Origin: Xenopus tropicalis
Taxonomy: Eukaryota > Chordata > Amphibia > Anura > Pipidae
Direction of reading: 5' to 3'
NCBI RefSeq assembly: GCF_000004195.4
Contig: NC_030677.2
Coordinates: 64,690,222 to 64,754,221, forward strand
DNA length: 64,000 nucleotides
This document shows positions 21,944-34,200 of this stretch, piece after piece; positions within the stretch are counted from its first letter, which is position 1, and each line of letters opens with the position of its first letter. The notes under the pieces were generated by a model. It was not told the DNA's origin, searched no databases, and was given only the letters and a program-made list of their open reading frames with translations. A program made the translations under genes and the position numbers.

Positions 21944-22276
21944 GTGGTAAAGGACTTACAGACTATTAAAGACAAGAATAAAACTTGGCCATATAAACCA
22001 CTCAAAAATGTACTGGCTGTCAGACTTGTTGGGGGATGGCACAAGGTTCTTATTTTACATTTTTCCCTATTCTGGCAAAAAAATTCTGGATATATCATAG
22101 GATCACTTGAGTATGTGGTTTATATGGTGTGGTGCCCCTGTGGATTACATTATGTGGGCAAAGCATCCACTCCATATCAGGACAGAATAACCAGTCATAG
22201 AGGTGCTATCAGATTAGCCTTTGCCAGTGGAAATGCTATTAAACTGGTTGCCAAATATTCTCTCCCACAGTTTTGA
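21944..22276 (+). pseudogene. Penelope-like element GIY-YIG endonuclease fragment
   Basis: A 110-codon frame contains YVVYMVWCPCGLHYVGKAST, then DRITSHRGAIR. This matches the C-terminal GIY-YIG endonuclease of Penelope-like retroelements: VVY for the GIY strand, the CPCGL insert typical of PLEs, YVG for the YIG strand, a following Arg (DRI) and a His (SHR). The upstream reverse transcriptase is absent: only about 60 residues precede the domain, so the copy is 5'-truncated. The frame ends shortly after KYSLPQF, before the domain's usual last acidic residue, so it is probably inactive. It shows that the window's host carries protein-coding Penelope relatives that could have mobilised the hammerhead-bearing terminal repeats. 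Confidence 0.7.
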
Positions 22277-22366
22277 CATGATCAGTGTTTGCCAAAATAT
22301 TACTTTCGAAATATCTTTGCATTGATTTTGCATGAGTCCTGAGAGTGCAGATACCTTTCTTCTTTA

Positions 22367-22560
22367 TACAGGTATGGTATCTGTTATCCGGAAACCTGTT
22401 ATCTAGGAAGGCCATCTCCTATAGACCCCATTTTAATCAAATAATTCAAATTTTTAAAAATACTTTCCTTTTTTCCTCCTTTTTCTCTTTAATGATACAA
22501 CAGTATCTTCGAAATATATCATTTTACATAATTATTCCGAAGTACTGAAAGATCCCTTAT
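22367..22560. repeat. CAGGTATAGG-type MITE, truncated
   Basis: Starts TACAGGTATGGTATCTGTTA, keeps CCATCTCCTATAGACCCCAT and breaks off at GAAAGATCCCTTAT next to a (GTAT)n run. The opposite end is missing. Confidence 0.6.
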
Positions 22561-23565
22561 GTATGTATGTATGCATTGTGTGTATATGCCACCTCCACAG
22601 TGATTTTAACTTTTATCCTTATCCTTTAAATTCATATTAATAGACATTATACTCTGTGACACAGTTTTAGTGCTGCCTTTTGTGTCATTTGTGTTCCTAC
22701 ATGATAGCTATTCTAGGATTCTTATGTTGTCATTACGAAAATGTTCACTAATTCTATTTCAGACAATATGGGTCTTTCTTTTTAATAATGTTGATTCACA
22801 TTTGCCTATAGATTTAATTATATAATGTGATGTACTAATTTTTAGGCATTCTAAAAAGTTATTGGTATTAAAATGTAAGTCTTGGTCAGGATATTAAAAA
22901 CACGTTGCCACCATCAAAGTAACAAATGCTGTTTGTCTACCCTAATCGTATATTCATGTGGCAATGAGGTGCCATTGTTTGTGCTGGCAGTCTTTTTTTT
23001 ATCTTTAATGCCTGACAGTTTTTTTTTCTCGTATTTCTGTTTGGGAGGCCTAACGTAACTGCCAAAAAGTGTGCTACATAGAACCTTTTAAATCGTTGCC
23101 AGGAATAAAACAGCTAACCTGTTTCCTTAATGGATGTACAGAATGAAATAGAGATTTTAAACTGGACACTCTGCTAAATATAAAATCCCGTCTAGACTGG
23201 ACTTTGTTTGCGCAAACTTCTTTTTTTAAGTGGCCAACATTTTAATTGCAAAAAATAACATTTTTCTCTACTAATCCTACAAAAAGTTTAAAGGACAAAT
23301 AACATTTGGAAGTGTTTAGGTAACAGGAGTCTGGAGGGGAAAGTGAGCAAATCCATGAAACAGGGAACAGGTGGGCTGGAGTTTTCATTTATCTTTTGCA
23401 TCTGTAAATGTTCATATACTTTTAATGTTATGGTAAAGCTTCTATTATTTTTGGTGGTGTTTATGAGGGAAATGTTACAAGTTTTGGTTGAGCTGATTAC
23501 TAAAGTTACAAAAGCAGAAGATGAATACATTACAATAAAGGGCCAAGGCAGCCAATATTTGCAAG

Positions 23566-24118
23566 TACAGGAATAGGATCTGTTATCTGGAACCCCTTAT
23601 CTAGAAAGCTCCGAATTACAGGAAGACCATCTCCCATAGAATCCATTATAATCAAGTAATTCAAAATAGTTTTAATGATTTCCTTTTTCCCTGTCAGTGC
23701 CGGATTTGTGCTCCGGGCGCCCCGAGGCCACGCCCGATGGTCACCCCCCCCCTCCGCAAATGTGCGGACCCCCACCGAAGGCGAGTGCGCAAACATTTAA
23801 ACTCCCATACAGAGCAGTGGGGAGAGGTCCCCATTGCTCTGTATGGGGGCAAAATTTCAAAATTAAGTTGCGGCATGCCGCCCTTAAATTTCTGCTGCCC
23901 TAGGCCTGGGCCTTTGTGGCCTCTCCATAAATCCAGGCCCTGTAATAATAAAACAGTACCTTGTATTTGGTCCCAACTAAGATAAAATGAGTCCTTATTG
24001 AAGGGAAAACAAATCTATTGGATTTATTTAATGTTTAAGGTATAAAGATTCAAATTACAGAAATATATCTTATCTGTAATCACCCCAGGAATTGCGGATA
24101 ATAGGTCCCATACCTGTA
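23566..24118. repeat. CAGGTATAGG-type MITE split by a GC-rich insertion
   Basis: Left TACAGGAATAGGATCTGTTA and right GGTCCCATACCTGTA frame a copy whose middle is interrupted at 23695-23942. Comparison with 41296-41637 shows the two parts are collinear (CCTTTTTCCCTGT, then TAATAATAAAACAGTACC). Confidence 0.75.
23695..23942. repeat. GC-rich hAT-like MITE nested in another MITE
   Basis: The ends CAGTGCCGGATTTG and AAATCCAGGCCCTG are inverted. The body is GC-rich (CGCCCCGAGGCCACGCCC; paired CCATACAGAGCAGTGGGGA and CCATTGCTCTGTATGG hairpins). The right terminus resembles the CCGGCCCTG end at 7479. No clear 8-bp duplication is visible. Confidence 0.6.
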
Positions 24119-24384
24119 TGTTCTTTATTTTACCCTTTAACTCTACTGTAGTCAACCTAAAGGATAACACTTGGCACTGGCAATCAAAAGGTTAATAACA
24201 CAAGTATTATTTTAGGTTTTGGTAAAACAGTTCTCATAGCATTGCTACCTTTATTGCCTTACTATCTCACTTCTTGTTCTTCCACATAAATGACATCAGC
24301 ATTAGGTTTCACTTTTACTGGCTTGGTAGCAACACTGCTTTGTCGTAACTGCAACACAATTGAGCTCTTACTAGAATAGACTAA

Positions 24385-24863
24385 GGGGCAGATTCATCAA
24401 AGTATGAGTTTGAATCCTGGAATGGGTAAAATTCGGATTAGATACGATAATTGTCATAAAAAGCTTATGAAAAATCGGAAAAGTCACGATAATATTGTAA
24501 TGACGTTCTGAAAGTCACAAAATTTTCATATCCGAATTAATCCTGAACGGCGGGAAAAACCTTTCTGACTTTGATCCTTCTGTGCATGAATTTGGAAGCC
24601 TCCCATAGGACTCAATGGCACTCTGCAGCTCCAGCCTGGCCCAAGGAAAGTCACTATACCAAAGCTTGAATGAATCCAAAACTTTTGCACTTGCTGCGAC
24701 AAATACTATTTGTCAAATACAAATTGTCGTGCAAATTGTTGCAAAGTACGAAAAAGTCATGCAAATTAACGAAAAAGTAGCAAAAAATATGCACAGTACG
24801 TAAACTTCGAAAAAATACAATTTTTTTGTATTCAGAAACAATCGTACTTTGATAAATGTGCCC
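24385..24863. repeat. Harbinger-like MITE
   Basis: GGGGCAGATTCATCAAAGTA at the left and GTACTTTGATAAATGTGCCC at the right are inverted. TAA precedes the left end and a TAA lies one base after the right. The interior carries ACGAAAAAGT and CACGATAATAT-like repeats as in 11966 and 37404, and CCTCCCATAGGACTCAATGG shared with 37404. Confidence 0.65.
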
Positions 24864-25059
24864 GTAAATTTAGATCTTAAAGTATAAAGTATCCAAAATG
24901 AGTTAATATTACACAATGAATCTTATCACCAAAAGAATGCATCTGTATGTAAAAGGGAAATGCTTCTATTGTCTAGCATTGCTGTGGCCTCACAGGGCCA
25001 ACTGAGGCAACTAGTTGTCATTGGCTGACTAAAACCTAAAAACAAATATGGCAGTAAAA

Positions 25060-25225
25060 GCCATATTTTATATACTGAACTCACTATATCACCCCAAAAG
25101 GTTAGCATCTCTATAAAAGTAATAATCCAAGCCTCCAAAATTGTCCAAAAGGAGCTTGCCTGCTTGGCTCTTGTTAGGAGTGTCAGTGGCACTACTCTGG
25201 GCAGTTGTTGAGAACAGAGTTTGTG
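25060..25225. repeat. Fragment of a TTAA-family repeat (same as 37012 and 61775)
   Basis: TATACTGAACTCACTATATC...GGTTAGCATC, CCAAGCCTCC, GGAGTGTCAGTG and CTCTGGGCAGTTGTTGAGAA follow the order of TACTGTACCAGCC, GTTCAGCAT, CGAGCCTTC, CGAGTGTCAGTG and CTCTGGGCAGCTACTGAGAA at 37070-37220. Neither end is preserved. Confidence 0.5.
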
Positions 25226-26067
25226 TGTGCATCTTAGGAAAGGTGTATGGTTGATTAAGGAGATAGAAAAAAAGGCTGCATGGACAGAAATCTATTCAAG
25301 TGAGAGTTCAACTCTTCTTGTTTTATGGCTCAGTGAATGCTAAATGCTTCAGAAGTGAATACATATAAAGGGAACTTTTATTAGCTGGAGATTAGGACAG
25401 TACTTAAAAATGTTTTCAACGGAAGCAGAATGCATAGTGATGTTTCAGGATTCACTAAAATGTTGCAAAGTGTCAAAACCAAAAGCAATAAAACAAATGC
25501 CTTTTGCGATGTTAACAGAAAGTATATGGATATGTATATTTACAAAGTATATGGAGGCAAAAAACCCCAAACCATCATATATCTTTTCCTGGTGCTGACA
25601 TTTCACCCTCCAACCCCATGCAGGAAAAGATTCCCATTAGTGTATTTGTCTTGGTTAATGTGCCCCTCAAAACAGAATTAAATGTAGCAGTAATGGCCAC
25701 TGACAACAACAAAATCTGAAGTGTAATGACCTTGAGTTGTTTGTAATTTCTCAATCATTGTCCATAGTGAGGCCATAAACCTTGCCACATATGATTATAG
25801 GTCAGGACCAAAAAATACCAACTAAAATTGTCAACCAGATGTGATGTTATACTTAAAGACTCTAAACCAGGGTGTATGACATCATTCTATTAGAGAATAC
25901 TGAAAATGATCTATTAGCAAATCAAATTTTAGGAGGTTGCTCATCTCTGGCCTGGAGACCCTGCCAGCACCTGTCATGGGCAACAAAAATGAATGGAAAC
26001 AAGTTCTAACAAGTTGTTGTTCATTATTGAACATCATATTTTTTAGGTCTCAAACCTAAACTTTTGA

Positions 26068-26240
26068 CAAAAGTGGGGTTAAGGTGATGCCTTTATTGGC
26101 TAACGAGGATAATAATCACAGCAAGCTTTCACATTTTAGTTCCTTCTTCAAAGCTGAATGGAACCAAAATGTCCTGAAAGCTTGCTGTGATTAACATTCT
26201 AGTTAGCCAATAAAGGCATCACCATTAACACTTTTGTTAT
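26068..26240. repeat. Foldback repeat with decayed hammerhead-like arms
   Basis: The arms GGTGATGCCTTTATTGGCTA and TAGCCAATAAAGGCATCACC are inverted, continuing inward through CACAGCAAGCTTTC/GAAAGCTTGCTGTG and outward to AAAAGTG/CACTTTT. Each arm contains GAAAGCTT, where AGCT could be the palindromic stem III of a dimer-type hammerhead. The CTGANGA side is only TTGAAGA or CTGAATG, so the motif is not intact. Confidence 0.6.
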
Positions 26241-26778
26241 GCTTCATATCAAAAGTTCTATAACTTTATCACATGGCTTAAGATACAAACAAACTTTACC
26301 TGGATACATAATACTATAAATAACCCAACTATGTTAGAAATTAGGGAATTTTGCTACACTTTAGCTAGAAGGAAGAGGGTTAGTACTCAGGTTATTAAAT
26401 TAAGAATTAGTTTAACTAATACTTACATTTTCTTTGTTTAACATGGCAGTAAATCCCTGCTCCTGTCATAATGCACCAAATATTATTTATCACCCCCACA
26501 AAAAGAGTTAGTGTTCAAACCCACAGTAAAAGTTCAGTGTGCAGCTGAGGTCTATAACCTGGTGACATCAGAACTGACTTATAATAAACTAAACAGTCCT
26601 CCTACTCACCCTGATTTAATTTAAACTTTAAAGTTCTCTTTTAAGAGGCCTTTTTCGGAAAAATGGGTTTAATGTGTAAGCATCAATCCTCGCAAATTCC
26701 TTTTATAAATATCCTAATCTGAATGAGTCAGACCATAGAGAGGGAAACCTGGCTCATCTTTTTGTTTATCTTGAGAAT

Positions 26779-26864
26779 ATATATATATATATATATATGT
26801 ATACAAAAATCCGAAAAAGTTAGGCACACACTGGTGTGCACCTAACTTTTTTGGATTTTTGTAT
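26779..26864. repeat. (TA)n plus foldback hairpin
   Basis: A TA run (about 26779-26798) leads into ATACAAAAATCCGAAAAAGT and its inverse ACTTTTTTGGATTTTTGTAT around the tip GCACACACTGGTGTGC. A single mismatch in each arm is visible. Confidence 0.65.
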
Positions 26865-27214
26865 GTTAATGCCTTTTTGGTAGTACCCGGGCCAGTCATT
26901 GAAATTTTGGGAGTGCTGAAGTCTTTTTGATTGCTCTAAATATATATATATATGTCTATATCAGACATATATGTGAGGTAGTAAGTACAGAAATTAAAGT
27001 GAAAACGATTCCTGTGCCTAGAGAGGGCAAAGGCAAAATATGATTGATAGCAGGTGAGATTTTGAAATGAGTTTATAAGAGGTATAGATGTTCTAATAAA
27101 GGAAGTTCTGTAAAAAACTGTTTAGCTTAAACAGGTCCCCTTTAAGTCTACTTGAAAGGGTCTCCTTTCAAGTCTGCTTGTGTTTATCTATACTAGTGCT
27201 GTTTGCAAATTTGT

Positions 27215-27475
27215 CAGTTAAGCTGTCCATACACATACCAATAAAATTCTATAAAACTAAATTATTTTCAGTATATTTTTTGCAGTCTACCAATCCCAAA
27301 CAATATCTGCCAATGTGTGGTGCATCAGCAGATAAAGGAAGTAAAGAGGAGCTGCAGCTGTCTGCCTGAATGATGGAACAAAGTAAATAAAGTAAAGATG
27401 GCCATATTGCAAATTGCACCTTGTACAGTATCCATCCATCTGACCCGCTGGGCAGTTGGTCAGATACTGTATTAA
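27215..27475. repeat. Diverged relative of the GTGGCCATACACG-type MITE
   Basis: AAGCTGTCCATACACATACC at the left resembles the family end. At the right only GATGGGCCTTTAT hints at the other terminus. The interior is not alignable by eye. Confidence 0.3.
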
Positions 27476-27612
27476 GATGGGCCTTTATACCTACTCTGGT
27501 ATATCTGGTGCAATGCAGTTTGGTGCAAGGGAGTTCTGTATTTAATAGTACTTAATAACAGGTGGTATGTGCATGGCTTAGTTTACATGTTGCATGCCTA
27601 TGTATCTGTGCT

Positions 27613-27756
27613 AGGATAAAATGAAAAAACAGCAGCACTCCGGAAATGTTGTAGAAAAAAGTGACTTTACTCAAGTGCACACAGCTGTGTGCACTTGAGT
27701 AAAGTCACTTTTTTCTACAACATTTCCGGAGTGCTGCTGTTTTTTCATTTTATCCT
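27613..27756. repeat. Perfect 144-bp palindrome
   Basis: The two 72-nt arms are exact reverse complements as read, centred between 27684 and 27685 (ACAGCTGT). The outermost bases are AGGATAAAATG and CATTTTATCCT. There is no loop at all. The arm includes CTCCGGAAATGTTGTAG. No ends of a known family are recognised. Confidence 0.85.
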
Positions 27757-28139
27757 GGATATTGTTTTACCCTGGCTGAGGGTTCAGCTTGCACCTGGGG
27801 CTACAATTAGCTGGTTTGTCCATTGTGTAGCACACCTTAATCAATTTATGTATCTGTGCTACTTACTGTACAGAATCATCTCAGTGGTGTGCCTATTAAA
27901 CTGTATGACATTTACACTGGAATTGTAGAAAGGTATGTTATCGGATAAAAGAATGATCAACATAATTTAATCATGTGAGAACGAGGCAGCATTATCCCAT
28001 GGCACACATTGCATGTAAGGCAAAGATAAGCATCTTTCGGTGTGTTTTTTAATAAATATATATTGCTTCACTATACATTTTTATGCATAATTTCACTCCT
28101 GTAAAGCATATTCACCTAAGGGTAAAAGGACAAACAGTT

Positions 28140-28575
28140 GGCAATATGGGTGCAGACAGGTAGCACTCCCCTGGCACCTAAGGTCATTTACACTCTATAG
28201 TCCTTTGGCATTGTGATTTACACCACTCCAGATGATGCTTGTCAACGTGCATGGTGATCTTAGGCTTGTGTGCAACTGCTCTGCCAAACCCAGCTCATGA
28301 AACTTACAATGAACACTTCTTGGACTGATATTGCTACCAGAGGCTGTTGGGCACTTGGTTATGAAATGTTAACCTGGAAAGATGATTTTTACATGCAGCT
28401 TACTTCAGCACTCAGGTGCCCATTCTGTGGGTTTGTTAAACTACTACTTCAAGGTTGAGCTGTTGTTACTCCTAGAATGGATGACCAAGGCAGGTCAGTA
28501 GGATACTCTAGAGTCTAGAAATATGACTTACTTGGTAACTTTTTGGGGATTGCAACTGCAAAATGTATATCATTT
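28140..28575 (-). pseudogene. Old Tc1-like transposon remnant
   Basis: Landmarks GGTAGCACTCCCCTGGCA, TTTACACCACTCCAGATGAT, GCATGGTGATCTTAGGCTTG, GCTACCAGAGGC and GTTGTTACTCCTAGAATG match, in order, a Tc1-like family widespread in fish and amphibians, whose transposase would read on the minus strand. An internal deletion lies near 28170, and many substitutions remove any frame. No terminal repeats were found. Confidence 0.55.
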
Positions 28576-29964
28576 CATAATAGTGAACAGTCATGCATGT
28601 GCTTTGAATATGTGTAGAAAAGGACCACGATTGCATTAGTGCAATATTGATGTATTCTACAATGCCGAAAAGCTTATTAATATTTTAATTGGCTTCTGTG
28701 CAAAACTCACCTAAAGTTGTAGGATAGTTGGCATATAAGCTCCCCTAAGGCAGGAACTGGTGTGAATTAATAGAAACATTCTCTATAAAGTGCTGTTGGT
28801 GCTATATAAATAAAGGATATTAATAATACTAACAATAATAATTTAAAACAACACCTTTATTATTGAGGGCAATGATCTCAGCAATGTGGTCTTTTCATCA
28901 AGTTAGTGAACTGAACTTTGCAGAACCTGCCTTGCATAGTGGAAACACATTGCAAATAAAATTGTTATTAAGTTTTACACTTTTATAGAACATTACCTAG
29001 TAAATGTTGTCTTTCTTTCAAAATTTTTTAATGAAACAGTATAATGGTAAGGTAGTCTAAAAAATAATGATGAGATGATTCATGGAAACATTTATTGACT
29101 GGAGGGGATGTGACAGGTTAAGGAATCTGTGCTTTCCAGACCTTGTGATTAAGTGTAAATTGGTAGCGATGCCTAGTATTTATAATTGCAGAATAGCATG
29201 TAAGGCTAAAATCAAAATAACCTTTCAGCAAAGAGTTTAGACTGTACAACATTATTCCAGATGTTCTTCTACATGAAACAAGCGCAGTGATTGTTAGAAG
29301 TCTGATAGCAAAAACAAATGTCTAGAGCAAATTCAGAAGATGTTAGATGGCTATGGCACCTGCAGGCTCCATGACTATGGAAAACACACAAGGGATTGAG
29401 ATTTCTACCTGTAGATCATCTATCACACGTGTCTCAAAGCAAACATCCAGAACCGGTGGCATGAATGAAAAACATAATTGTGTCATTCTATAAATCACTC
29501 TTCTTTCAACCTGCAGCAGTTATCGAACCATGTCTCACAAAACTGCCAGATGATGCTGGGGGTTGTCTTCACAAACAGGTCGAAGACCTTTGTTGTAAAA
29601 CAGACAATGATATCTTCTATTAGATGAGTTTAGTAATGGCTGGAATTTATTATAATTTAGAGTCTATATCAACTGTGTTTATAGGTTCCCCCCTCTATGT
29701 TTGCTCCAAAAACTATGTATTAATACTATCAACAAAACTAATTCAGACTGAAATAATAGGTCAGTTTATGAAAAACTTATACTACTTATAAACAAGGTTT
29801 GTAGTCCTTTAGATTAAAGATAAAAATGGAAATTTTCAGAACAGGAGTACAATAACAGGTTAAATAATCAGTTTTGTAAAAAATGAACATATTGTATCTA
29901 CATAATTCCCTGATTTATTAGAATGATTTATAAAGCTTGAATACAATATACATACACAACACCG
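28576..29964. other. No recognised feature
   Basis: AT-rich; no repeat ends or exon-like blocks that I can support. Confidence 0.4.
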
Positions 29965-30255
29965 TTAAAGAAACAGTAACACCAACAAATGAAAGTGATA
30001 TAAAGAAATTAAAATTTAATGTACTGTTGCTCTGCACAGGTAAAAGCTGTGTATTTGCTACAGAAACACTACTATAGTTTATATACAGTAAATAAGCTGC
30101 TATGTAGTCATGGAGGCAGCCATTCAAGTTGGAAAAAACAAATAAAATTGTGTTTTTAAAGAGCTTATCTACTATGTAACATGTGCCATTTAACCCTATT
30201 TCAGCTTGAATGGCTGTCCCCATGGAAACAGAGCAGTTTATATAAATATAGTCTG
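29965..30255. repeat. T2/Kolobok-like MITE, one end lost
   Basis: Begins TTAAAGAAACAGTAACACC. The interior is a foldback built on GGAGGCAGCCATTCAAGTTGG and CAGCTTGAATGGCTGTCCCC, flanked by CAGAAACACTACTATAGTTT and TTTATATAAATATAGTCTG. The right TTAA end is missing. Confidence 0.6.
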
Positions 30256-30275
30256 AAGCAAAGACTCAACTATTA

Positions 30276-30440
30276 GGGCAAAGACACATGGAGCTACTTG
30301 TAAAAAAAAACAGATAGTGCTGCTAATTTACTGATATTTGTCTCTACGTGTTTTAGCAAAGGCAATTCTCAGTATTGTCTAGTAGGGTTAAGTTGCCGTG
30401 ACAAGTAGCTGCTACTAAGTAGCACTTTGTGTCTTTGCCA
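30276..30440. repeat. Palindromic MITE with GGCAAAGACACA ends
   Basis: GGGCAAAGACACATGGAGCT at the left and GTGTCTTTGCC at the right are inverted, with ACTTGT/ACAAGTAGCT inner arms. It directly follows the truncated element before it. Confidence 0.6.
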
Positions 30441-30959
30441 GTACACAGCAACAATACATGATATTTTAATTACTTTGGTACACGTTCTTTACCTTCAGCT
30501 GAGAGAGAAACTGAATGTGTTCATACACGTGAAGATGAGATTTAGTGACCTAGCCAAATGAGCACATCTTTTACCAATATGCCCACCTTCTGCCTTTGGA
30601 AGGTAGGATTTTCTATTGGTGTTATTTAGCCAGTGGAAAAGTACCATAAAATGTGACAGCTTGTCATTTACTTGGTTTAAATTCACCTAATATTAGCATT
30701 GACAGCATCTTTTCAGCAAGAAAACTTTATTTTAGAAATATATCTTTGGATAAGAATGTGAAAGTGCAAGACTTATGGAAACTCATACCTCGCCCCCCCT
30801 ACACCCTGCCCAATAACAAAGATCGGTTAGGGTGCAGGTAGAGAGGTGCCTCCTACAGCTCAATAGACCTTTCAGAGTACACATCCCATAATCCAACAAA
30901 CCAAACTATTTTAGGGCTGTATTCATCCCCCTAGATATATCGCTTTCACTCTACCTGTT

Positions 30960-31220
30960 AGCAAGACCAGTCTGGTGCTATTCTAGGCTTCGGACCACTG
31001 ATGTGTCCATAGGCAGAAGTGATGTCACTTCCAGCACGGGGTAACCCCCACCCACCTTTGCCCCCTGATTCCATTGGAAAGGATCTGGTGGCAGTAGAAA
31101 GAGGGGGGGGTTTTCACAAAAAAATGTTTATTTACTATAAAGGCATCTGAAGGCCGCCCCCCACAGCTGCTGCTCTAGGCATAGGCCCTTGAGTGCCTAT
31201 ATGGTAAATATGGTCCTGCC
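30960..31220. repeat. GC-rich hAT-like repeat fragment
   Basis: Contains GAAGTGATGTCACTTCC (a perfect hairpin) and ends with a block reading GGCCCTTGAGTGCCTATATG and ATATGGTCCTG, typical of hAT-like MITE ends and similar to 8640-8700. Boundaries are uncertain. Confidence 0.35.
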
Positions 31221-34200
31221 TGTTAGGCTTGTTTCCCAAGGGCCCCTGACTACTGCGTATGCAACATATTCAGCAGTCTCATACTACATTCATATATTCG
31301 TATGGCTCCACTGCATGAAAATCATTAAATGGCAAAACTTGTACTTCTGATCTCACCCAGTGTTGAAATCAATATTCCTGTGTTTGAAAAATTTACTATT
31401 GCAGATTATACTGTATTTAAACTTTCTCACACAGACTAGAATATTTTATACTACATCAGGAGGTTATTCAAAGGTTTACATTATTATAAAAAAAAACATC
31501 TGCAGCAAAGTCTGATCCACCAGGGACAGTTATAGTGCTTGGAATTACAGGCATCAAATTGAAATGATTTAAGAGGCCATCCAACTGGGGCAATACATGA
31601 GAAAACAGAAGGGGAGTGAACTATGGTCACTGGCCAGGTAAGATAGAAAATAAAGATATAATGTGAGTGACATATAAGGAAATTAATGACAAAAAGCATT
31701 CAGGAGCTTAACAGCATGGGAAAAAAAGGTCTCCAAACACTGGGAGTGTACAGAATGATGTTAACATGGACGCTGTATGTCAGCAGATGTTTTTATCTAC
31801 AATATAAGTAACATTTTTTGCAATATTGATTTTCATATGTTCCCTCCAAACGGTGGCCCAGTGTTACATAGCATATGTTTCTTGCTTAAGCTTTACATTG
31901 AACAGGGTGTGCCGGGACTGAAACAACACAGTTTTGCAAACGTAAACAGCCCAGTTTAAGGTTGTTTTATGTATTTTCGTGATCAAAAAGATCTCTGGTA
32001 AGATGTATCTGTGTAATCTTGTGTCTGCCCTTTGGTACAAGTATGCTGATTATTTACAACAGCATTCCTCTACTTTTTGTTCACTAGAAAGGTTTAGGCC
32101 ATCTGTATTTTAATTAAAATAATTTCTTTCTCATGTCAGCGTGGGCTTATCGAGAACAGAAAAGCATAGTCTCCACAATGAACTGATTAGGAACGTTTGC
32201 AGGGCTGTATACAAAACATGTAGCCATATGTTTGATACCAAGTGTTCATGTACTCTACCATATTTATATATTCTTATTTTTGTATTAATAGCATCTCAGT
32301 TTGTTGGACAAATGAACTGAATAAATAATCAAAATAAGTCTTATTAACTATCTCATGCAATGGAGGATCATATGGAGCTTTGATTGTTGGCATCCTCCAG
32401 GGTCTGTGTTGAACATTTCACAGCAAACCCAGAGACGGTTGCACTGCGCATCCATTATTTATGCTACGCTGTATAACACTGATTGCTGTACAGCTCGTTT
32501 CATGTTATAATTCTTAACAATGCCAGTTAACCCTTTCATCCACAGGAAGTCTCTCTGTGCCTGCCAACAAACTTGCAGTTTACTATTTAGTACTACATCT
32601 CTGCTGGTTAGCCTTGTGTCTGTCTCACCTTGTTTTCTTGGGAAAAAACATTGGCCCTCTTTCTTCCCTTTAATAATAATGGAATCGGGTATAATTTTTA
32701 CCAGCCTGGACATATGTGCCATAAATAAACAATTACATTTGTTGAGCTCTATTTAATTTTTCTGGTTATAGAAACTTCTAAGATTCCATGATACACCTCT
32801 CATTTTACAATGCGGGGATAAATAAATTCCTATCAGTCTATGGCAATGGTATGAATTGCAATTTAACATGAAAGAATGCAATTTTTCCCTGAATCATCAC
32901 TATGCCTGCTGAAAACTGCTGCAACATTTTAGGCCTCATTTACATCCAGAAGTGCAATATTGAGTGTAATCATCCCATTTCTTTTCCACAATGCACCATT
33001 TTCCCCATAAGCGATACAGAAGTGTGAAGATCGCAGTTTGACAAAAGTACCTTTAAAGACAGCAGTCACACAATTGAAATTTCAGGGACTATGACTGTTT
33101 TCTGTTCTCTCCCCCCCCCCCCCTTCCTTTTTAAAAATGTTCTTTCAAAAATGCATGCATAGGGAACCGTGTTCTTTACCCATGGGCACTGAAGGTGTAG
33201 AGCACCTTATGGCCATGGCATACAAATTACCTGCAAATATAGGTGGATAAAGTAGATAAAGAGGATTTTGCTTAATAGAACTAAAAATCTACTTTTTTTT
33301 GTAAAGTGGAATGTGAAACATTTTACTTACTTCACAAAACTGTGCAGCTTTTCTAAACTAAGGATATATTTTAGAACCCCCCATACCCTACAATACACAT
33401 TCATGTACAAGCTGAGGGGTTTGGTTTTGTTTGCAAACAAACTACATCAACATGTGTTTTTGAATGATGCAAATCTGTAGCCACTAAAAATCAAAGCGGA
33501 GAAATAGGGGACGTGGTCAAACCTTTTCCAAATGATGCCACATTGAGTAAAAGTTACAGCTGTAATCATGGCAAAATGTAAACAAGACATGGGTTTTTCG
33601 CTGGGCTAGAAGTTTTTATTTCAGTTTTAAATGGTTTGTTATATCATTGTATACTGTAACTCAGCTTTGTGATTCTACTTAAGCGTTCGGTTATGGGACC
33701 ATCAGTTTTACGGAGTAAAACATTAAAAAGAAATTATTCTTATAAGAAATGACTTGCTTGAATAAATGTATGTAAGGCAGCAGCTGCTGTTTGCTCTGCT
33801 AAAAGGGCAGGGAATAAAAGATTAAAGCAGAGTTCCAAACTGGCCCTGGATACATCATTTGTAAACCTTTGCCATTGTTAGTTTTTCAGGGTTATAGGAA
33901 TATGGTCATATTGATTCTTAGTTAATACTGCCCCTTTATTAGTGATGAGCAAAATTTTTTGTCAGGCAATGGATTTGATGCGAAATTCTGAATTTTGCCC
34001 ATAGCGAATGTTTTCATGAAACTGAACAAAAATTTGCACAGTGGGGAAAAAGTTGTGTCCAAAAAAGTTGTGCAATACCAAACATATTTTCCTTGACATT
34101 TTTTGTTTCAAATATTGTTTGCATATGTACGTTGAAATTATTTTCAAAGTTAAAATAAACCATAATAATAATTGCAATAATTGCCACCTCTTATATATTG

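Noticed and set aside
27613..27756. Hammerhead motif in the perfect palindrome (GGAAATGTTG)
   Set aside because: GAAA is present but no CTGANGA partner lies at the right spacing on either strand.
28158..28458. 62-codon plus-strand frame as a gene
   Set aside because: It is antisense to the decayed Tc1-like remnant whose landmarks explain the sequence.
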